From positions 372,001-436,000 of the forward strand of contig CBDATD010000001.1 in NCBI GenBank assembly GCA_965199935.1: a stretch of DNA of 64,000 bases, read 5' to 3'. Position numbers and translations under genes: made by a program. This DNA is from JAPPLG01 sp965199935. Its GTDB lineage: Bacteria; Bdellovibrionota; Bdellovibrionia; Bdellovibrionales; UBA1609. Below, piece by piece: positions 42,690-52,066 of the stretch; the first letter of the stretch is position 1, and every line of letters starts with the position of its first letter. The notes under the pieces were generated by a model. That model had not been told where the DNA came from, searched no databases, and saw only the letters and a list, made by a program, of their open reading frames with translations.

Positions 42690-44639
42690 ATGTTAAAGCC
42701 GATGAGTGAATTTAATAGAATGGACGAAGAACTTAAAAATCTTTCAAAAAGAATTCACTATGCCAAGTATATTTTTTCTGCCTTTTTTTTAATTATTGCC
42801 GGCCGGCTCTGGCACCTGCAAGTTTATAGAGGGCCTGATCTCAAGCGCTACTCTGAGAACAACCGCTTGAAAAAACAAATTCTCCAAGCGCCAAGGGGCC
42901 TCATCTTAAGCAGAGATCATAAGATTCTGACCAACAATCATTTGGAGTCGGAACTGCTTTTCACACCTCAGTACTCAGAAAACATCGAAAGAACAGCCAA
43001 AGCCATCTCCCCCATTATTGATATTTCCTATCAAGATTTAGCGGCCAAAATTAAAAAGAGCAAAAAAGAAAGCGGGCAATTTTTCCCGATCTCACTTAAG
43101 AAACAACTAAACCTTACACAAGTGTATCATCTAAAACTTCTCAGAGAAGCATTTCCTGAAATCAGCATCAAAGAATATATTGTTCGATTTTACCCCCAAA
43201 ACAATCAAGGGGCGCACCTGCTCGGATATACAGGACAAATCTCTAAAAGACAAATTGATGCTTTCAATAAAAAGTTTAGAGGGGAGCTGAGGTTTAAATC
43301 AGGGGATGTGATCGGACAAAACGGTTTAGAGCAGGCTTTCGAAAAAGAAATTCGAGGAAGAGACGGCCTTTCTTTTATTGAGGTGGATGCCCACTCCAGG
43401 CAGGTGATCACCCGCTCTGAGTTCCCTTTTGATTTTAAATATGAAAAACCTGCACCTGGCCGGCATTTAATACTTACCATCGACTCGGATATACAGGAGA
43501 CGGCTTTCAAAGCAATGAATAGAGCAGACCGCATAGGCCCTCGAAGCGGTGCTGTTATTGCAATGAAAACCAACGGAGAAATTTTGGCCTGGGTCAGCTC
43601 TCCAAACTTTGATCCCAATTTATTTTCCAATACTTTGTCTGATGAATATTGGAGCCAATTAAGAAGAAATCCAGAAAAACCGATGCTTAATAAAGTGATC
43701 CAAAATCATTATCCTCCTGGATCTATTGTTAAACCTTTTCTAGCCTTAGCCGCTTTGCAGGAAGAGCTTATTACACCAAATACATTAATCAATTCTCCTG
43801 CAAGGATGCGTATAGGCCGGCGGATTTTTCATGATCATAAACAAACGGGCTACGGCAAAATCAACGTCCTTCAAGCCATTGAGGAATCTTCCAACACTTT
43901 TTTTTATCAATTAGGCCGGCAGTTGGGAATGAATAAGATGGCAGACTACTATAAGGCTTTTGGCTTTGGACGAACCACTCAAATCAGCCTGCCTGGAGAA
44001 GCAGAGGGATTTGTTCCCACCCCTCAATGGAAAGAAGAAGAATTCAATGAAAAATGGCAGGGTGGAGAAGATTTTGTTCACGCTATCGGCCAAGGTTATT
44101 TGCTGACTACTCCTATTCAAGCCGCGATTGCTTACAATGCTATTGCAACAAACGGAAAGATTGTACAGCCTTATGTCGTTCAAGCCATTGTGAACTCAAA
44201 AAATGAACCCGTCAAAAAATTTTCAAGCAAAGTTATTGAAGATCTGAGCAGAGAGATAGATCCATCGCATTTTGAAACAATCAAGCAGGCTCTCACTCGT
44301 GTTGTCCATGGGCAAAAAGGAACTGCCAGGTGGTGGAAAGTTAAAAACCTTTTAACTGCCGGCAAAACAGGCACCAGCCAGGTGCGGTCCTTCAATCGAA
44401 AAAACTTGTATAAAGACTGCCGGCTCAAACCTGTGAAGGACAGAAACCACGGCTGGTTTGTTGCTTTCGCCCCTGCAGACCATCCTGAACTTACAGTGGC
44501 CGTTCTCACAGAACACTCCTGCTCAGGCTCTTCAGGTTCTGCGCCTATTGCCAGAGATATCTTCAAATCTTATTTCGACAAATATGCAGACACTCCCCAT
44601 GATCCATCTATCAAAGGAAACAACTATGACCCCCTATAA
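42690..44639 (+). CDS. mrdA: Penicillin-binding protein 2
   Basis: 649 residues: one N-terminal anchor (KYIFSAFFLIIAGRLWHLQVY), a PBP dimerisation/pedestal domain (RGLILSRDHKILTNNHLESE, the GYTGQISKRQIDAF block), and a transpeptidase domain with active-site SxxK in PPGSIVKPFLAL, SxN in EESSNTFFYQLG and KTG in LTAGKTGTSQVR. Class B PBP of the elongasome, cross-linking peptidoglycan with RodA. GAGTC-rich leader with AAGGAG upstream. The rodA start lies within its last codons. Confidence 0.92.
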   Translation: MLKPMSEFNRMDEELKNLSKRIHYAKYIFSAFFLIIAGRLWHLQVYRGPDLKRYSENNRLKKQILQAPRGLILSRDHKILTNNHLESELLFTPQYSENIERTAKAISPIIDISYQDLAAKIKKSKKESGQFFPISLKKQLNLTQVYHLKLLREAFPEISIKEYIVRFYPQNNQGAHLLGYTGQISKRQIDAFNKKFRGELRFKSGDVIGQNGLEQAFEKEIRGRDGLSFIEVDAHSRQVITRSEFPFDFKYEKPAPGRHLILTIDSDIQETAFKAMNRADRIGPRSGAVIAMKTNGEILAWVSSPNFDPNLFSNTLSDEYWSQLRRNPEKPMLNKVIQNHYPPGSIVKPFLALAALQEELITPNTLINSPARMRIGRRIFHDHKQTGYGKINVLQAIEESSNTFFYQLGRQLGMNKMADYYKAFGFGRTTQISLPGEAEGFVPTPQWKEEEFNEKWQGGEDFVHAIGQGYLLTTPIQAAIAYNAIATNGKIVQPYVVQAIVNSKNEPVKKFSSKVIEDLSREIDPSHFETIKQALTRVVHGQKGTARWWKVKNLLTAGKTGTSQVRSFNRKNLYKDCRLKPVKDRNHGWFVAFAPADHPELTVAVLTEHSCSGSSGSAPIARDIFKSYFDKYADTPHDPSIKGNNYDPL

Positions 44640-45762
44640 AAAGGTGATTAGTGAAAATTATTCGGATACTCATTGGTATTTGAAACTGAACTTTCAATTT
44701 TTAACTATCATCGGTCTGATTGCTTTAATTGCCTTGATCAATTTTTACAGTGTCACCCACACTCCATCTTCTCCTCTTATTTCCGTTTTTTGGAAACAAG
44801 TTTTATGGATGACGCTGGGGTTTTTGATATTTTTTATTCTCTCGGCCATAGACTATCAATTTTTCTGCCGCTTCAGTTATTTCTTCTATGGAGTCAACAT
44901 TTTAGCCTTAATTGCCGTTTTATTTGCAGGACAAAGCTTTCATGGAGCTCAAAGATGGTTTGATTTTGGATGGTTTTCCTACCAACCCTCAGAAACAATG
45001 AAAGCGGCTTTGATTTGTGTTCTGGCTTCTATATTTTCAAAAAAACCCACTCAGTACGTACATGGCTTCAAACAAATTATTGGAGCCGTATTGCTCACTA
45101 TTCTTCCAATGACACTCATTATATATCAGCCTGATTTGGGCACTGCCTTATTGATTGGAATCCAAGGTGGAACCATGGCTTTATTTTTAAAAATAAGCAG
45201 GAATTTATGGATTGCCTTCTTCACTCTATTTATTATTTTGATACCGGCGCTATGGACTTTCGTTTTAAAAGACTATCAAAAAAACAGAGTTTTAATGTTT
45301 ATGTCCGCTGATAAAGACCCTTATGGAGCCGGGTATAATACAATTCAATCCAAAATTGCCGTGGGAAGCGGACAAATCTTTGGCAAAGGCTTCCAACAAG
45401 GCACACAAGCTCAGCTTGAATTTCTGCCTGAGAGGCACACAGACTTTGTATTTAGCGTCTTGAGTGAGGAACACGGCTTTGCCGGCAGTTTATTTACCAT
45501 AGCTGTCTTTCTGATATTGATTTTAAAAATCTTCCAAATTGCTTCTGAATCCAGAGACAAAGTAGGGGCGTATTTATGCCTTGGAGCCTTATCCATTATT
45601 TTTTGGCAAACCATCATTAACATCAATATGGCCATAGGGCTGCTGCCGATTGTGGGAGTGCCTTTGCCTATTCTTTCTTATGGAGGGTCCAATACGATCA
45701 CTATTTTTATCATCCTTGGTTTAGTTTCTTCTGTTTCTATAAGGCGTTATATTCTTAGATAG
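44626..45762 (+). CDS. rodA: RodA, SEDS peptidoglycan polymerase
   Basis: 378 residues from ATG 44626 (MTPYKKVISEN), ten bases after AAGGA and overlapping mrdA by 14 bases. About ten membrane helices. SEDS motifs include FHGAQRWFDFGWFSYQPSE, QPDLGTALLIGIQGGTMAL, GYNTIQSKIAVGSGQIFGKG, FLPERHTDFVFSVLSEEHGF and the C-terminal GVPLPILSYGGSNTITIFI. It polymerises lipid II glycan strands for side-wall growth with PBP2. Confidence 0.93.
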   Translation: MTPYKKVISENYSDTHWYLKLNFQFLTIIGLIALIALINFYSVTHTPSSPLISVFWKQVLWMTLGFLIFFILSAIDYQFFCRFSYFFYGVNILALIAVLFAGQSFHGAQRWFDFGWFSYQPSETMKAALICVLASIFSKKPTQYVHGFKQIIGAVLLTILPMTLIIYQPDLGTALLIGIQGGTMALFLKISRNLWIAFFTLFIILIPALWTFVLKDYQKNRVLMFMSADKDPYGAGYNTIQSKIAVGSGQIFGKGFQQGTQAQLEFLPERHTDFVFSVLSEEHGFAGSLFTIAVFLILILKIFQIASESRDKVGAYLCLGALSIIFWQTIININMAIGLLPIVGVPLPILSYGGSNTITIFIILGLVSSVSIRRYILR

Positions 45763-45797
45763 ACAAGAGCCTTGTTTTTTATAATGCTCATAAGTAT

Positions 45798-47006
45798 ATG
45801 AATGTTATCACTCATCTTCTTCTGCTCTTGGCCTGCGCCCGCCTCTTTGGGCGGTTTTTTAAGGCCATTGGATTTTCCACAATTATTGGAGAAATTTTTG
45901 CCGGCCTTCTTCTCAGCCCCACTTTATTCAATGCGGTCACTCCTTCCAAAGAACTTAACGGCATTATAGAACTGGGAATTTTTTTGATGATTTTCGCCGC
46001 GGGTCTGGAGATGAACTTACAAGACATCTTTGGAGCTATTAGAAAAAAAGCCTTATTTTGCTCCTTGGCGGGTTTTATTTTTTCTTTCCTTTCCGGCCTT
46101 GGCATCGGATGGTTTTGGGACCTTCCTTTTCTCTCTTCTACCATATTGGGTCTGTGTTTTTCCATTACAGCTCTTCCTATTGTTATTCGATTTATGAATA
46201 ATTTTAATTTTGTTGATACCAAAATGGGTCATACCATTATGGGAGCTTCCGTTATTTTAGACGTGTTTGCTCTTTTATTTTTAGGGGTGATTCTGAACGT
46301 ACAACACATACAGAATCCTTTGGTGTTTTTTAAAATAATCAGCTCAAAAATGGCAGGCATGATCTTGTTTTTTATTGTTGTTATGCTGGTCAATAAATTT
46401 TTAAGATCTGAGCTGTTAAGCACTCCTCAGTCGAAAAACATCATTTCGAAAATAATCAATTATCTGGGAGAAGAAGCTGTTTTCGGAGTGGGAGTTGTGT
46501 TTGTTTTGCTCTTCAGTACAGCCACTGAAGCTTTAGGTTTTCACTTTATTATCGGCGCCTTTTTTGGAGGGCTTCTCCTCAATAAAGATATTATCGGCAT
46601 GAGTGCTTTTGAGTCGATGACTAAAACTTTACACTCTATTACGGATCAATTCCTCACTCCCATATTTTTCGCCTCTATCGGTCTTTATTTTTCTATGGAG
46701 GCTTTTGATCAGCCGGCGCTGCTTCTCTCCATCATGGGTGTGGCTTATATATCCAAAATTTTAGGGTCCGGCTTAGGCGCCAGGTGGGTGAATTTTGGAA
46801 CTAGAGAATCCGGCCAGATAGGAATTGCCCTAAACTCTAGAGGAACTTTAGATTTGATTGTAGCGGAAATTGCCTTTTCTAAAGGCTATGTAGATTCCAA
46901 AATATTTTCTATTTTAATTTGCACCAGTCTCGCCAGCCTCATTATCAACCCCATGCTTTACAGGCAAACCCTGAGAAAAAGGGATGGTGCCCAAGGCCAG
47001 ACTTGA
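45798..47006 (+). CDS. CPA2-family cation:proton antiporter (KefB/NapA-like)
   Basis: 402 residues, about 12 membrane helices. Recognisable segments are GFSTIIGEIFAGLLLSPTLF, IIELGIFLMIFAAGLEMNL, GLCFSITALPIVIRFM, ASVILDVFALLFLGVI, EALGFHFIIGAFFGGLLLNK and LNSRGTLDLIVAEIAF. These match the Na+/H+ exchanger/KefB group; no TrkA-N domain follows, so it is the membrane part only. The last seven codons overlap the 3' end of the tRNA-Leu gene on the other strand. Confidence 0.85.
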   Translation: MNVITHLLLLLACARLFGRFFKAIGFSTIIGEIFAGLLLSPTLFNAVTPSKELNGIIELGIFLMIFAAGLEMNLQDIFGAIRKKALFCSLAGFIFSFLSGLGIGWFWDLPFLSSTILGLCFSITALPIVIRFMNNFNFVDTKMGHTIMGASVILDVFALLFLGVILNVQHIQNPLVFFKIISSKMAGMILFFIVVMLVNKFLRSELLSTPQSKNIISKIINYLGEEAVFGVGVVFVLLFSTATEALGFHFIIGAFFGGLLLNKDIIGMSAFESMTKTLHSITDQFLTPIFFASIGLYFSMEAFDQPALLLSIMGVAYISKILGSGLGARWVNFGTRESGQIGIALNSRGTLDLIVAEIAFSKGYVDSKIFSILICTSLASLIINPMLYRQTLRKRDGAQGQT

Positions 47007-47071
47007 ACTGGCACGGTTTTAAAAACCCCAGGATTTTAAGTCCTGTGCGTCTACCATTCCGCCACTCGGGC
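46985..47071 (-). tRNA. tRNA-Leu (UAA)
   Basis: Minus-strand, 87 bases. Acceptor GCCCGAG pairs with CTTGGGC before discriminator A and encoded CCA (46985-46987). The anticodon arm CAGGA-CTTAAAA-TCCTG gives anticodon TAA. A long variable arm and GTTCAAGTC T-loop fit a class II leucine tRNA. Its 3' end overlaps the last 22 bases of the antiporter gene in antisense. Confidence 0.95.
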
Positions 47072-47081
47072 AGGCGGACGC

Positions 47082-47109
47082 AGTATAAACTTTCTCGTGT
47101 AAAATTCAA
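47082..47109 (-). promoter_or_regulatory. Promoter of tRNA-Leu
   Basis: On the minus strand, TTGAAT (47109-47104), a 16-base spacer, and TATACT (47087-47082), ten bases before the tRNA 5' end at 47071. Good sigma-70-like match. Confidence 0.65.
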
Positions 47110-47219
47110 TGGAATACAGCAAATATACGCGATTCATTAAAATTCTAAACCTTGTTGTTCAACAGCTAAAAAATTGCTAGTTTCTAAGATGCTGACAGAA
47201 AATTTCCAAGGAGCCTTTT

Positions 47220-48113
47220 ATGTTAGGGTTTAGAAGTTTATGGACCACCAAAGCTGATTGGATTCTTACTTGGAGATCTTTAGTCCAAACCTACTACGCT
47301 CTCCCGCGTCTGATTGTTTCCAACGGCATTTTTATTTTGATCTTGCTGGCATTAGAAATAGCTTACTCTTACTGGATTTCTCAAAAATTTATTTACGCCC
47401 CGGCAGGCATACAAAATCTAATGATGTATGCCGTACGCCTCTCTTTTTCTATTTTAGCGTGGACTTTTCTTGTTTTCCTGGTTTCCTATTTTCTCTATAA
47501 TAAGACCTTTACATCAAAAACCTCTCCTCTTGTTTTAAAAACGTTTATCAAAGACAACATCGGCCCCATGGTTATTGAATCTCTCAAGGTGTTTTTTGTT
47601 CTCACAGGATATGCTGTAGGAGGCCTGGTGACTGTGTCTCTTTTAACTTTTTGTGCTGTCTTTATAATCACTCAAAGCCTGGGAGGTGTCTTAAGTCTTT
47701 TGGACAACGCTGTTTTGGGGCTGGTGTCTATAGCTGGAGGCCCCAGCTCTATGTTTAACTCCATAGAGTCTGTAATCATGCTTGTCTTATTTTCTTTGGC
47801 CCTGATTCCTGTATCCATCAAAACTGTTCAATATTTACTGATGCCTTATGTGGTTTTTTTCCATAAAAAGTTTATAAACAACTCTCTTTCTTTATCCGCC
47901 CGCGCCTCCCAAGGGCTTGTGATTCCGATGACTGCCGCCCTGATCACGGTCTATGCCTTGTATCAGCCCGTCAGCTCTCTGGCGGGTCTGCTAAAATCTT
48001 TTCAGCTTTTGCATATAGGGATAGATTCTTTGCTTCGTATGCTGGTCAATATTATTTACATTGCTGTGCTTTACTTTATGTATGTCCAAAAAGATCAAGC
48101 TCATATTAAATGA
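47220..48113 (+). CDS. Polytopic membrane protein, unknown function
   Basis: 297 residues with about six hydrophobic helices (VSNGIFILILLALEIAYSYW, SFSILAWTFLVFLVSYFLYN, VFFVLTGYAVGGLVTVSLLT, VIMLVLFSLALIPVSIKTVQ, LVIPMTAALITVYALYQPV, LVNIIYIAVLYFMYV). AAGGAG precedes the ATG. The stop overlaps murI by four bases. No family recognised. Confidence 0.6.
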   Translation: MLGFRSLWTTKADWILTWRSLVQTYYALPRLIVSNGIFILILLALEIAYSYWISQKFIYAPAGIQNLMMYAVRLSFSILAWTFLVFLVSYFLYNKTFTSKTSPLVLKTFIKDNIGPMVIESLKVFFVLTGYAVGGLVTVSLLTFCAVFIITQSLGGVLSLLDNAVLGLVSIAGGPSSMFNSIESVIMLVLFSLALIPVSIKTVQYLLMPYVVFFHKKFINNSLSLSARASQGLVIPMTAALITVYALYQPVSSLAGLLKSFQLLHIGIDSLLRMLVNIIYIAVLYFMYVQKDQAHIK

Positions 48114-48982
48114 ATAAAATAAAGAAGATTGGCTTATTTGACTCTGGTATGGGAGGGCTTTCGATACTACAAGATTTTTTGAGAAAATATCCAGGTAAAA
48201 ACTTTGTCTATTTTGCAGATACTGCAAATCTGCCTTATGGAGAAAAAAACAAAGAAGAACTGAGAAATTGCTGTACCAAGATTCAAAATTTTCTGCTCTC
48301 TTTAGATGTCTCGGCTTTAGTCATTGCCTGCAATGCCGCAAGCTGTTTGTATGTAGATAAAAAAAAATATAAAAACATTCCTTTAATTAACGTTATTTCA
48401 CCAACAATAAAAAAACTTATGGAAGTATGCACTGAAGGTAAAAAAGTGGGAATAATCGCCACTCCTTTTACTGTGAAATCAAATATCTATTTCAACACTA
48501 TAAAATCTTTGGATCCAAGTCTTAACATTTTTCAAAGATCTGCTCCTGATCTTGCTCCTTTAGTGGAAAAAGGCTGGGAGAGGCAAGAGTGTAAGACAGC
48601 TTTGAGAAAAAACCTTGAACCCTTACTGCAAAAAAATATAGATGTTTTGGTTTTAGCCTGCACCCATTATTTCTTTTTGAAAGAGGAAATTAAACAAATT
48701 TTGCCGGCCCACATTCAAATTATCGACCCTTTGAGCCATCTTGGTTTGAATATACAAAATAAAATTCAAAGGACACAAAATTTAGAAGGCATTAAAGATT
48801 TAAAAATGAAAGAGAAGAAGAACTTAGAAAATGCTGAACATTTTAAGGAGAAAAAAAATAATTCAAACGTTCAAATTTATATGACTCAGAGACAGCCCAA
48901 GCTGGAAGAAACCGCTAGACAAATGATGAAGCGCCTTCAAACAGCACAAGCTCCTCAAATCACAGTCCTAAACTCCTTCTAA
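48110..48982 (+). CDS. murI: Glutamate racemase
   Basis: 290 residues. Motifs GLFDSGMGGLSIL (about 8-20), DTANLPYG, first catalytic cysteine in VIACNAASC (C74) and second in LVLACTHYFFL (C184). It makes D-glutamate for peptidoglycan. The protein is about 25 residues longer than usual because of a Lys/Asn-rich insertion near 210-255 (EKKNLENAEHFKEKKNNSN). It is convergent with the mpaA fragment; their stops overlap. Confidence 0.9.
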   Translation: MNKIKKIGLFDSGMGGLSILQDFLRKYPGKNFVYFADTANLPYGEKNKEELRNCCTKIQNFLLSLDVSALVIACNAASCLYVDKKKYKNIPLINVISPTIKKLMEVCTEGKKVGIIATPFTVKSNIYFNTIKSLDPSLNIFQRSAPDLAPLVEKGWERQECKTALRKNLEPLLQKNIDVLVLACTHYFFLKEEIKQILPAHIQIIDPLSHLGLNIQNKIQRTQNLEGIKDLKMKEKKNLENAEHFKEKKNNSNVQIYMTQRQPKLEETARQMMKRLQTAQAPQITVLNSF

Positions 48983-49253
48983 ATTGTGCGGTGTTGGCTT
49001 TGTTCCAAAGCTTTCTTAATAGCAGGAACATGAAGCTTTAAAATATCCTGAAACTTTGATCCTCTTTCAATTTCATAAGTAATTGTCGGAATTCCTCTTT
49101 CCTGACCTGCATAAGCTCCTAAACTGCCAGGCGTGGGATAACCGATATCTTCAGTGATTTTATAACCTGTCTCCTGAGACAAAACCTCCGCCTCTGGAGA
49201 ACAATTTCCATTGACGTTGAGCATGGGCTTCCAAGAATGAAGAGAAATAATCA
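48979..49253 (-). pseudogene. Truncated duplicate of the M14 peptidase gene (3' end)
   Basis: The minus-strand text from 49253 downward encodes the C-terminal ~88 residues of the peptidase at 52067-52726, almost identical, ending QSQHRTI instead of QSQHRKS. It keeps LHSW and the YEIERG glutamate but lacks the HxxE zinc site, so it cannot be active. It forms the left direct repeat of the restriction-modification cassette and sits exactly where an uninterrupted mpaA gene would meet murI. Confidence 0.85.
48989..49253. repeat. 265-bp direct repeat, left copy
   Basis: Matches 52077-52341 over its whole length with two differences that I can see (TTTCC/TTTCT and GGGATAA/GGGATAG). Both are in the same orientation and bracket the restriction-modification genes. 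Beyond 49253 the sequence drops to about 14 of 22 matches before similarity is lost. Confidence 0.92.
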
Positions 49254-49332
49254 GTTGAAGTTTGTTTTTTTTAAGAAATTAGTCTATCCATAAAAATTAC
49301 TGTGCAAAAGTATTAATAGTTTGAAAGGTTCA

Positions 49333-51309
49333 ATGAAAAGTGTAAATATTCATACAACATCTGACACAGAGCAGAAAATCTTAAGCATTGAAGAAGCCGC
49401 TGTGTTGCTGGGTATTTCAACAGCTACAGTCCGAAATTGGATAAAGTCAGGGCGTCTGCCTGCGAAAGGCAGAACCCCCCAGTGGTTTTTTTCTAAAAAA
49501 GACATAGAAGCTGTCAAACTGAAACTATTAAATAGAGAAATAGACAAGCTCAGCGGCCGCGCAAATAAACTTCAATCCAATAAAACTTTTATCCCTAAAG
49601 AATATTTGAAAGATGAACTTGATCAAAACAAACTATACACCATTATAGAATTCATACGAAAACACGGTGTTAATACAGAAACAGCTTTATTTCTCATTAC
49701 CTTAAATTTCCTAAGAAATCAAGATATATTAAAATCATCCAACACCCAAACTTTTTTACAGAAGAGAAATTTAAAATATTCAAACAAGCAAATTGAAAAA
49801 GAAATGAACAACTGGTTTTCAGAAATTGAAAAACGAGAATTAAAAAATAGTTTTTCATTTCTGATGGAATGCAGTCTGCCGATGCAAAAAGACATCCTTG
49901 GTTTGATCTATCAATCTTTGTTATTTGAAGGAGAAAAATCTTTTAGAGGCTCCTATTATACACCCGCCTATGTCGTTAATGATATGGTGAAGAGTTATGT
50001 AAAGCCGGATTCTAAAGTACTTGATCCTTGCTGTGGAACAGGCCAGTTCCTATTATCCTTTTCCGATGTCGTAAAAAACCCAAAAAATATTTACGGAATA
50101 GACTGTGATAAAACAGCTGTGAAAATTGCCCGCATCAATCTTTTAGTTAAATTTAAAAATGAAAATCTCACTCCTAATATTTTTTATAAAAACACTTTAT
50201 TTGATGTGGGTCATTATAATTTATTCAACCGTGATGACAAAAATTCTATAAAAGATTTCCACATCATTGCCACCAACCCCCCTTGGGGAATGCCTTTTTC
50301 AAAGGGAGAGAAAGTTTTTCTTAAACGCCTTTACCCTGAAATTTCTTCTTTTGAATCTTTCTCATACTTTCTTAAAAACAGCCTCGACCTGCTTTGTGAT
50401 AACGGAACAGCATCCTTTATTCTCCCGGAATCGATGCTTAACGTGAAGGTGCATAAAGATATAAGAGAAATTATTTTAAAAAAATCATACGTTATGAAAA
50501 TTATTCATCTAAAAAGAATTTTTGAAAATGTTTTTACACCTGTTGTTAGATTAGATTTAAAAAAAACAAATAAAACAACAAAACAGACTGCCATTTGGAA
50601 TCACAGTAAGAGGCATAAAATAGATCAAAACCTCTGGTTGGACAACACTGATTTTGTTTTTAATATTCATGCGAATTCTTTGGATTTCAAAATTATTGAT
50701 AAAATTTACAATACCAGGCATATTAATTTACAAAATAAAGCTGAGTGGGCTTTAGGAATTGTCACCGGTGATAATAAAAAGTTTCTAAGAGATAAAAAAA
50801 CTCCTGAATTTGAGCCTATTTATAGAGGAAAAGATGTTCATAAATTTATTTTATCTTCTCCATCTTGTTACATTCAGTTTCAATCAAACAAATTTCAACA
50901 GACAGCCCCTGTGAACAAGTACAGAGCAAAAGAAAAACTTATTTACAGATTTATCTCAAAACAACTCATCTTCGCTTATGACAATAAACAAAGGCTTACT
51001 CTAAACAGTGCTAATACTGTTATTCCTCAAATAAAAGGCTACCCTATGAAAGTCATTTTAGCTCTTTTTAATTCATCTCTGTATCAGTTTATTTTTCAAA
51101 AAAAGTTTTCCAGCATAAAAATTTTAAGAAGCCATATTGAAGAACTTCCTCTTCCTTTGTGGAAGGTTGAAGTTTTTTCAAAAATAACGGAAATGACAAA
51201 TACAGCTATAAAGCAGAAAAATAATTTTGATGAGATAGATAATGATATTATGAATCAGTTTAACCTCCTTCAAAAAGAAAAAAATTATATCAAAGAGTGC
51301 TGTAGGTGA
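49333..51309 (+). CDS. HTH-fused N6-adenine DNA methyltransferase
   Basis: 658 residues from ATG 49333, five bases after AAAGG. An N-terminal excisionase/MerR-type helix-turn-helix (about 16-55: LSIEEAAVLLGISTATVRNW, IKSGRLPAKG) is followed by a helical linker and an N6-adenine methyltransferase with SYYTPAYVV (motif X, about 206), motif I KVLDPCCGTGQFLLSF (about 228), motif IV ATNPPWG (about 314) and a C-terminal target-recognition region. It should protect the host from the nuclease encoded next. The HTH may also act as a controller of cassette expression. Confidence 0.82.
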   Translation: MKSVNIHTTSDTEQKILSIEEAAVLLGISTATVRNWIKSGRLPAKGRTPQWFFSKKDIEAVKLKLLNREIDKLSGRANKLQSNKTFIPKEYLKDELDQNKLYTIIEFIRKHGVNTETALFLITLNFLRNQDILKSSNTQTFLQKRNLKYSNKQIEKEMNNWFSEIEKRELKNSFSFLMECSLPMQKDILGLIYQSLLFEGEKSFRGSYYTPAYVVNDMVKSYVKPDSKVLDPCCGTGQFLLSFSDVVKNPKNIYGIDCDKTAVKIARINLLVKFKNENLTPNIFYKNTLFDVGHYNLFNRDDKNSIKDFHIIATNPPWGMPFSKGEKVFLKRLYPEISSFESFSYFLKNSLDLLCDNGTASFILPESMLNVKVHKDIREIILKKSYVMKIIHLKRIFENVFTPVVRLDLKKTNKTTKQTAIWNHSKRHKIDQNLWLDNTDFVFNIHANSLDFKIIDKIYNTRHINLQNKAEWALGIVTGDNKKFLRDKKTPEFEPIYRGKDVHKFILSSPSCYIQFQSNKFQQTAPVNKYRAKEKLIYRFISKQLIFAYDNKQRLTLNSANTVIPQIKGYPMKVILALFNSSLYQFIFQKKFSSIKILRSHIEELPLPLWKVEVFSKITEMTNTAIKQKNNFDEIDNDIMNQFNLLQKEKNYIKECCR

Positions 51310-51313
51310 TAAT

Positions 51314-52063
51314 GTGGAAACTTTAAAGAGGTATTTAGGAAAGATTATTAAAAAATTATCTTTTCAGGATAGGAATAAATTAAAAACGAGATTGAATGAC
51401 TTGATTTCTGTATATCCTTTTAATGAATACGAGTACATTATTTCAAATTTAATGGGTTTAAAAAAAATTACGTTAGATGACTATTTCGAGATTAGAGATG
51501 AGTATATAGCTAGAAATATGTACCTTTATATTTTTGAAATTTCAGCACCTAGAGGTTTTGGTGAACAGTGGACTCAAGGGCATTTAAAAGAACTGGTTCC
51601 TGAATTGTTAAAACCAACTAAAAAACTAGATAAAAAATATTCAGGACAGTATGATTTTGCGTACAAAATTTCCAATAAAAAGATCATTAAAATTGAAGTA
51701 AAAGCATCAAGGGCTGTTGATTTTAACAGTCAAGAGCCTTTGTATGTCAAAGCTTTATCTTGGAAATCCAAAAAGCCTTTCGATATGAATTTTCAACAAG
51801 TGAAACCCAGTTGCTGTGATGTTTTTGTGTGGGTTGGAGTTTGGAGAGATGCAATAAAATACTGGGTCCTTTCTTCAGAGGAGGCGAGAAAAAACAAATA
51901 TTATTCTAAAGGCCAACATAGAGGAAACACCGGCGAAGGCCAATTACATTTAAAACACGATAATATAAAAACATTTCAAAAATATTCATGTAGCTCCTCT
52001 GAACTGCTCAAAAAGATCGTATCAGCTTACAACAGACAAAAAACTAGACAACTCTTAGTTTAA
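51314..52063 (+). CDS. PD-(D/E)xK restriction endonuclease
   Basis: 249 residues, GTG start after AGGTGA, four bases after the methyltransferase stop. A helical N-terminus leads to a nuclease core: GQYDFAYKISNKKIIKIEVK gives D114, E128 and K130 of a PD-(D/E)xK site, preceded by the WTQGHLKELVPELL helix and followed by FQQVKPSCCDVFVWVGVW. Position directly after a methyltransferase supports restriction activity. The recognition site cannot be read from sequence. The right repeat begins 13 bases after its stop. Confidence 0.75.
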   Translation: METLKRYLGKIIKKLSFQDRNKLKTRLNDLISVYPFNEYEYIISNLMGLKKITLDDYFEIRDEYIARNMYLYIFEISAPRGFGEQWTQGHLKELVPELLKPTKKLDKKYSGQYDFAYKISNKKIIKIEVKASRAVDFNSQEPLYVKALSWKSKKPFDMNFQQVKPSCCDVFVWVGVWRDAIKYWVLSSEEARKNKYYSKGQHRGNTGEGQLHLKHDNIKTFQKYSCSSSELLKKIVSAYNRQKTRQLLV

Positions 52064-52066
52064 AAA

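Noticed and set aside
48979..49224. Treating the truncated peptidase frame as a small functional gene
   Set aside because: It lacks the HxxE zinc site and is an exact duplicate of the 3' end of the gene at 52067-52726.
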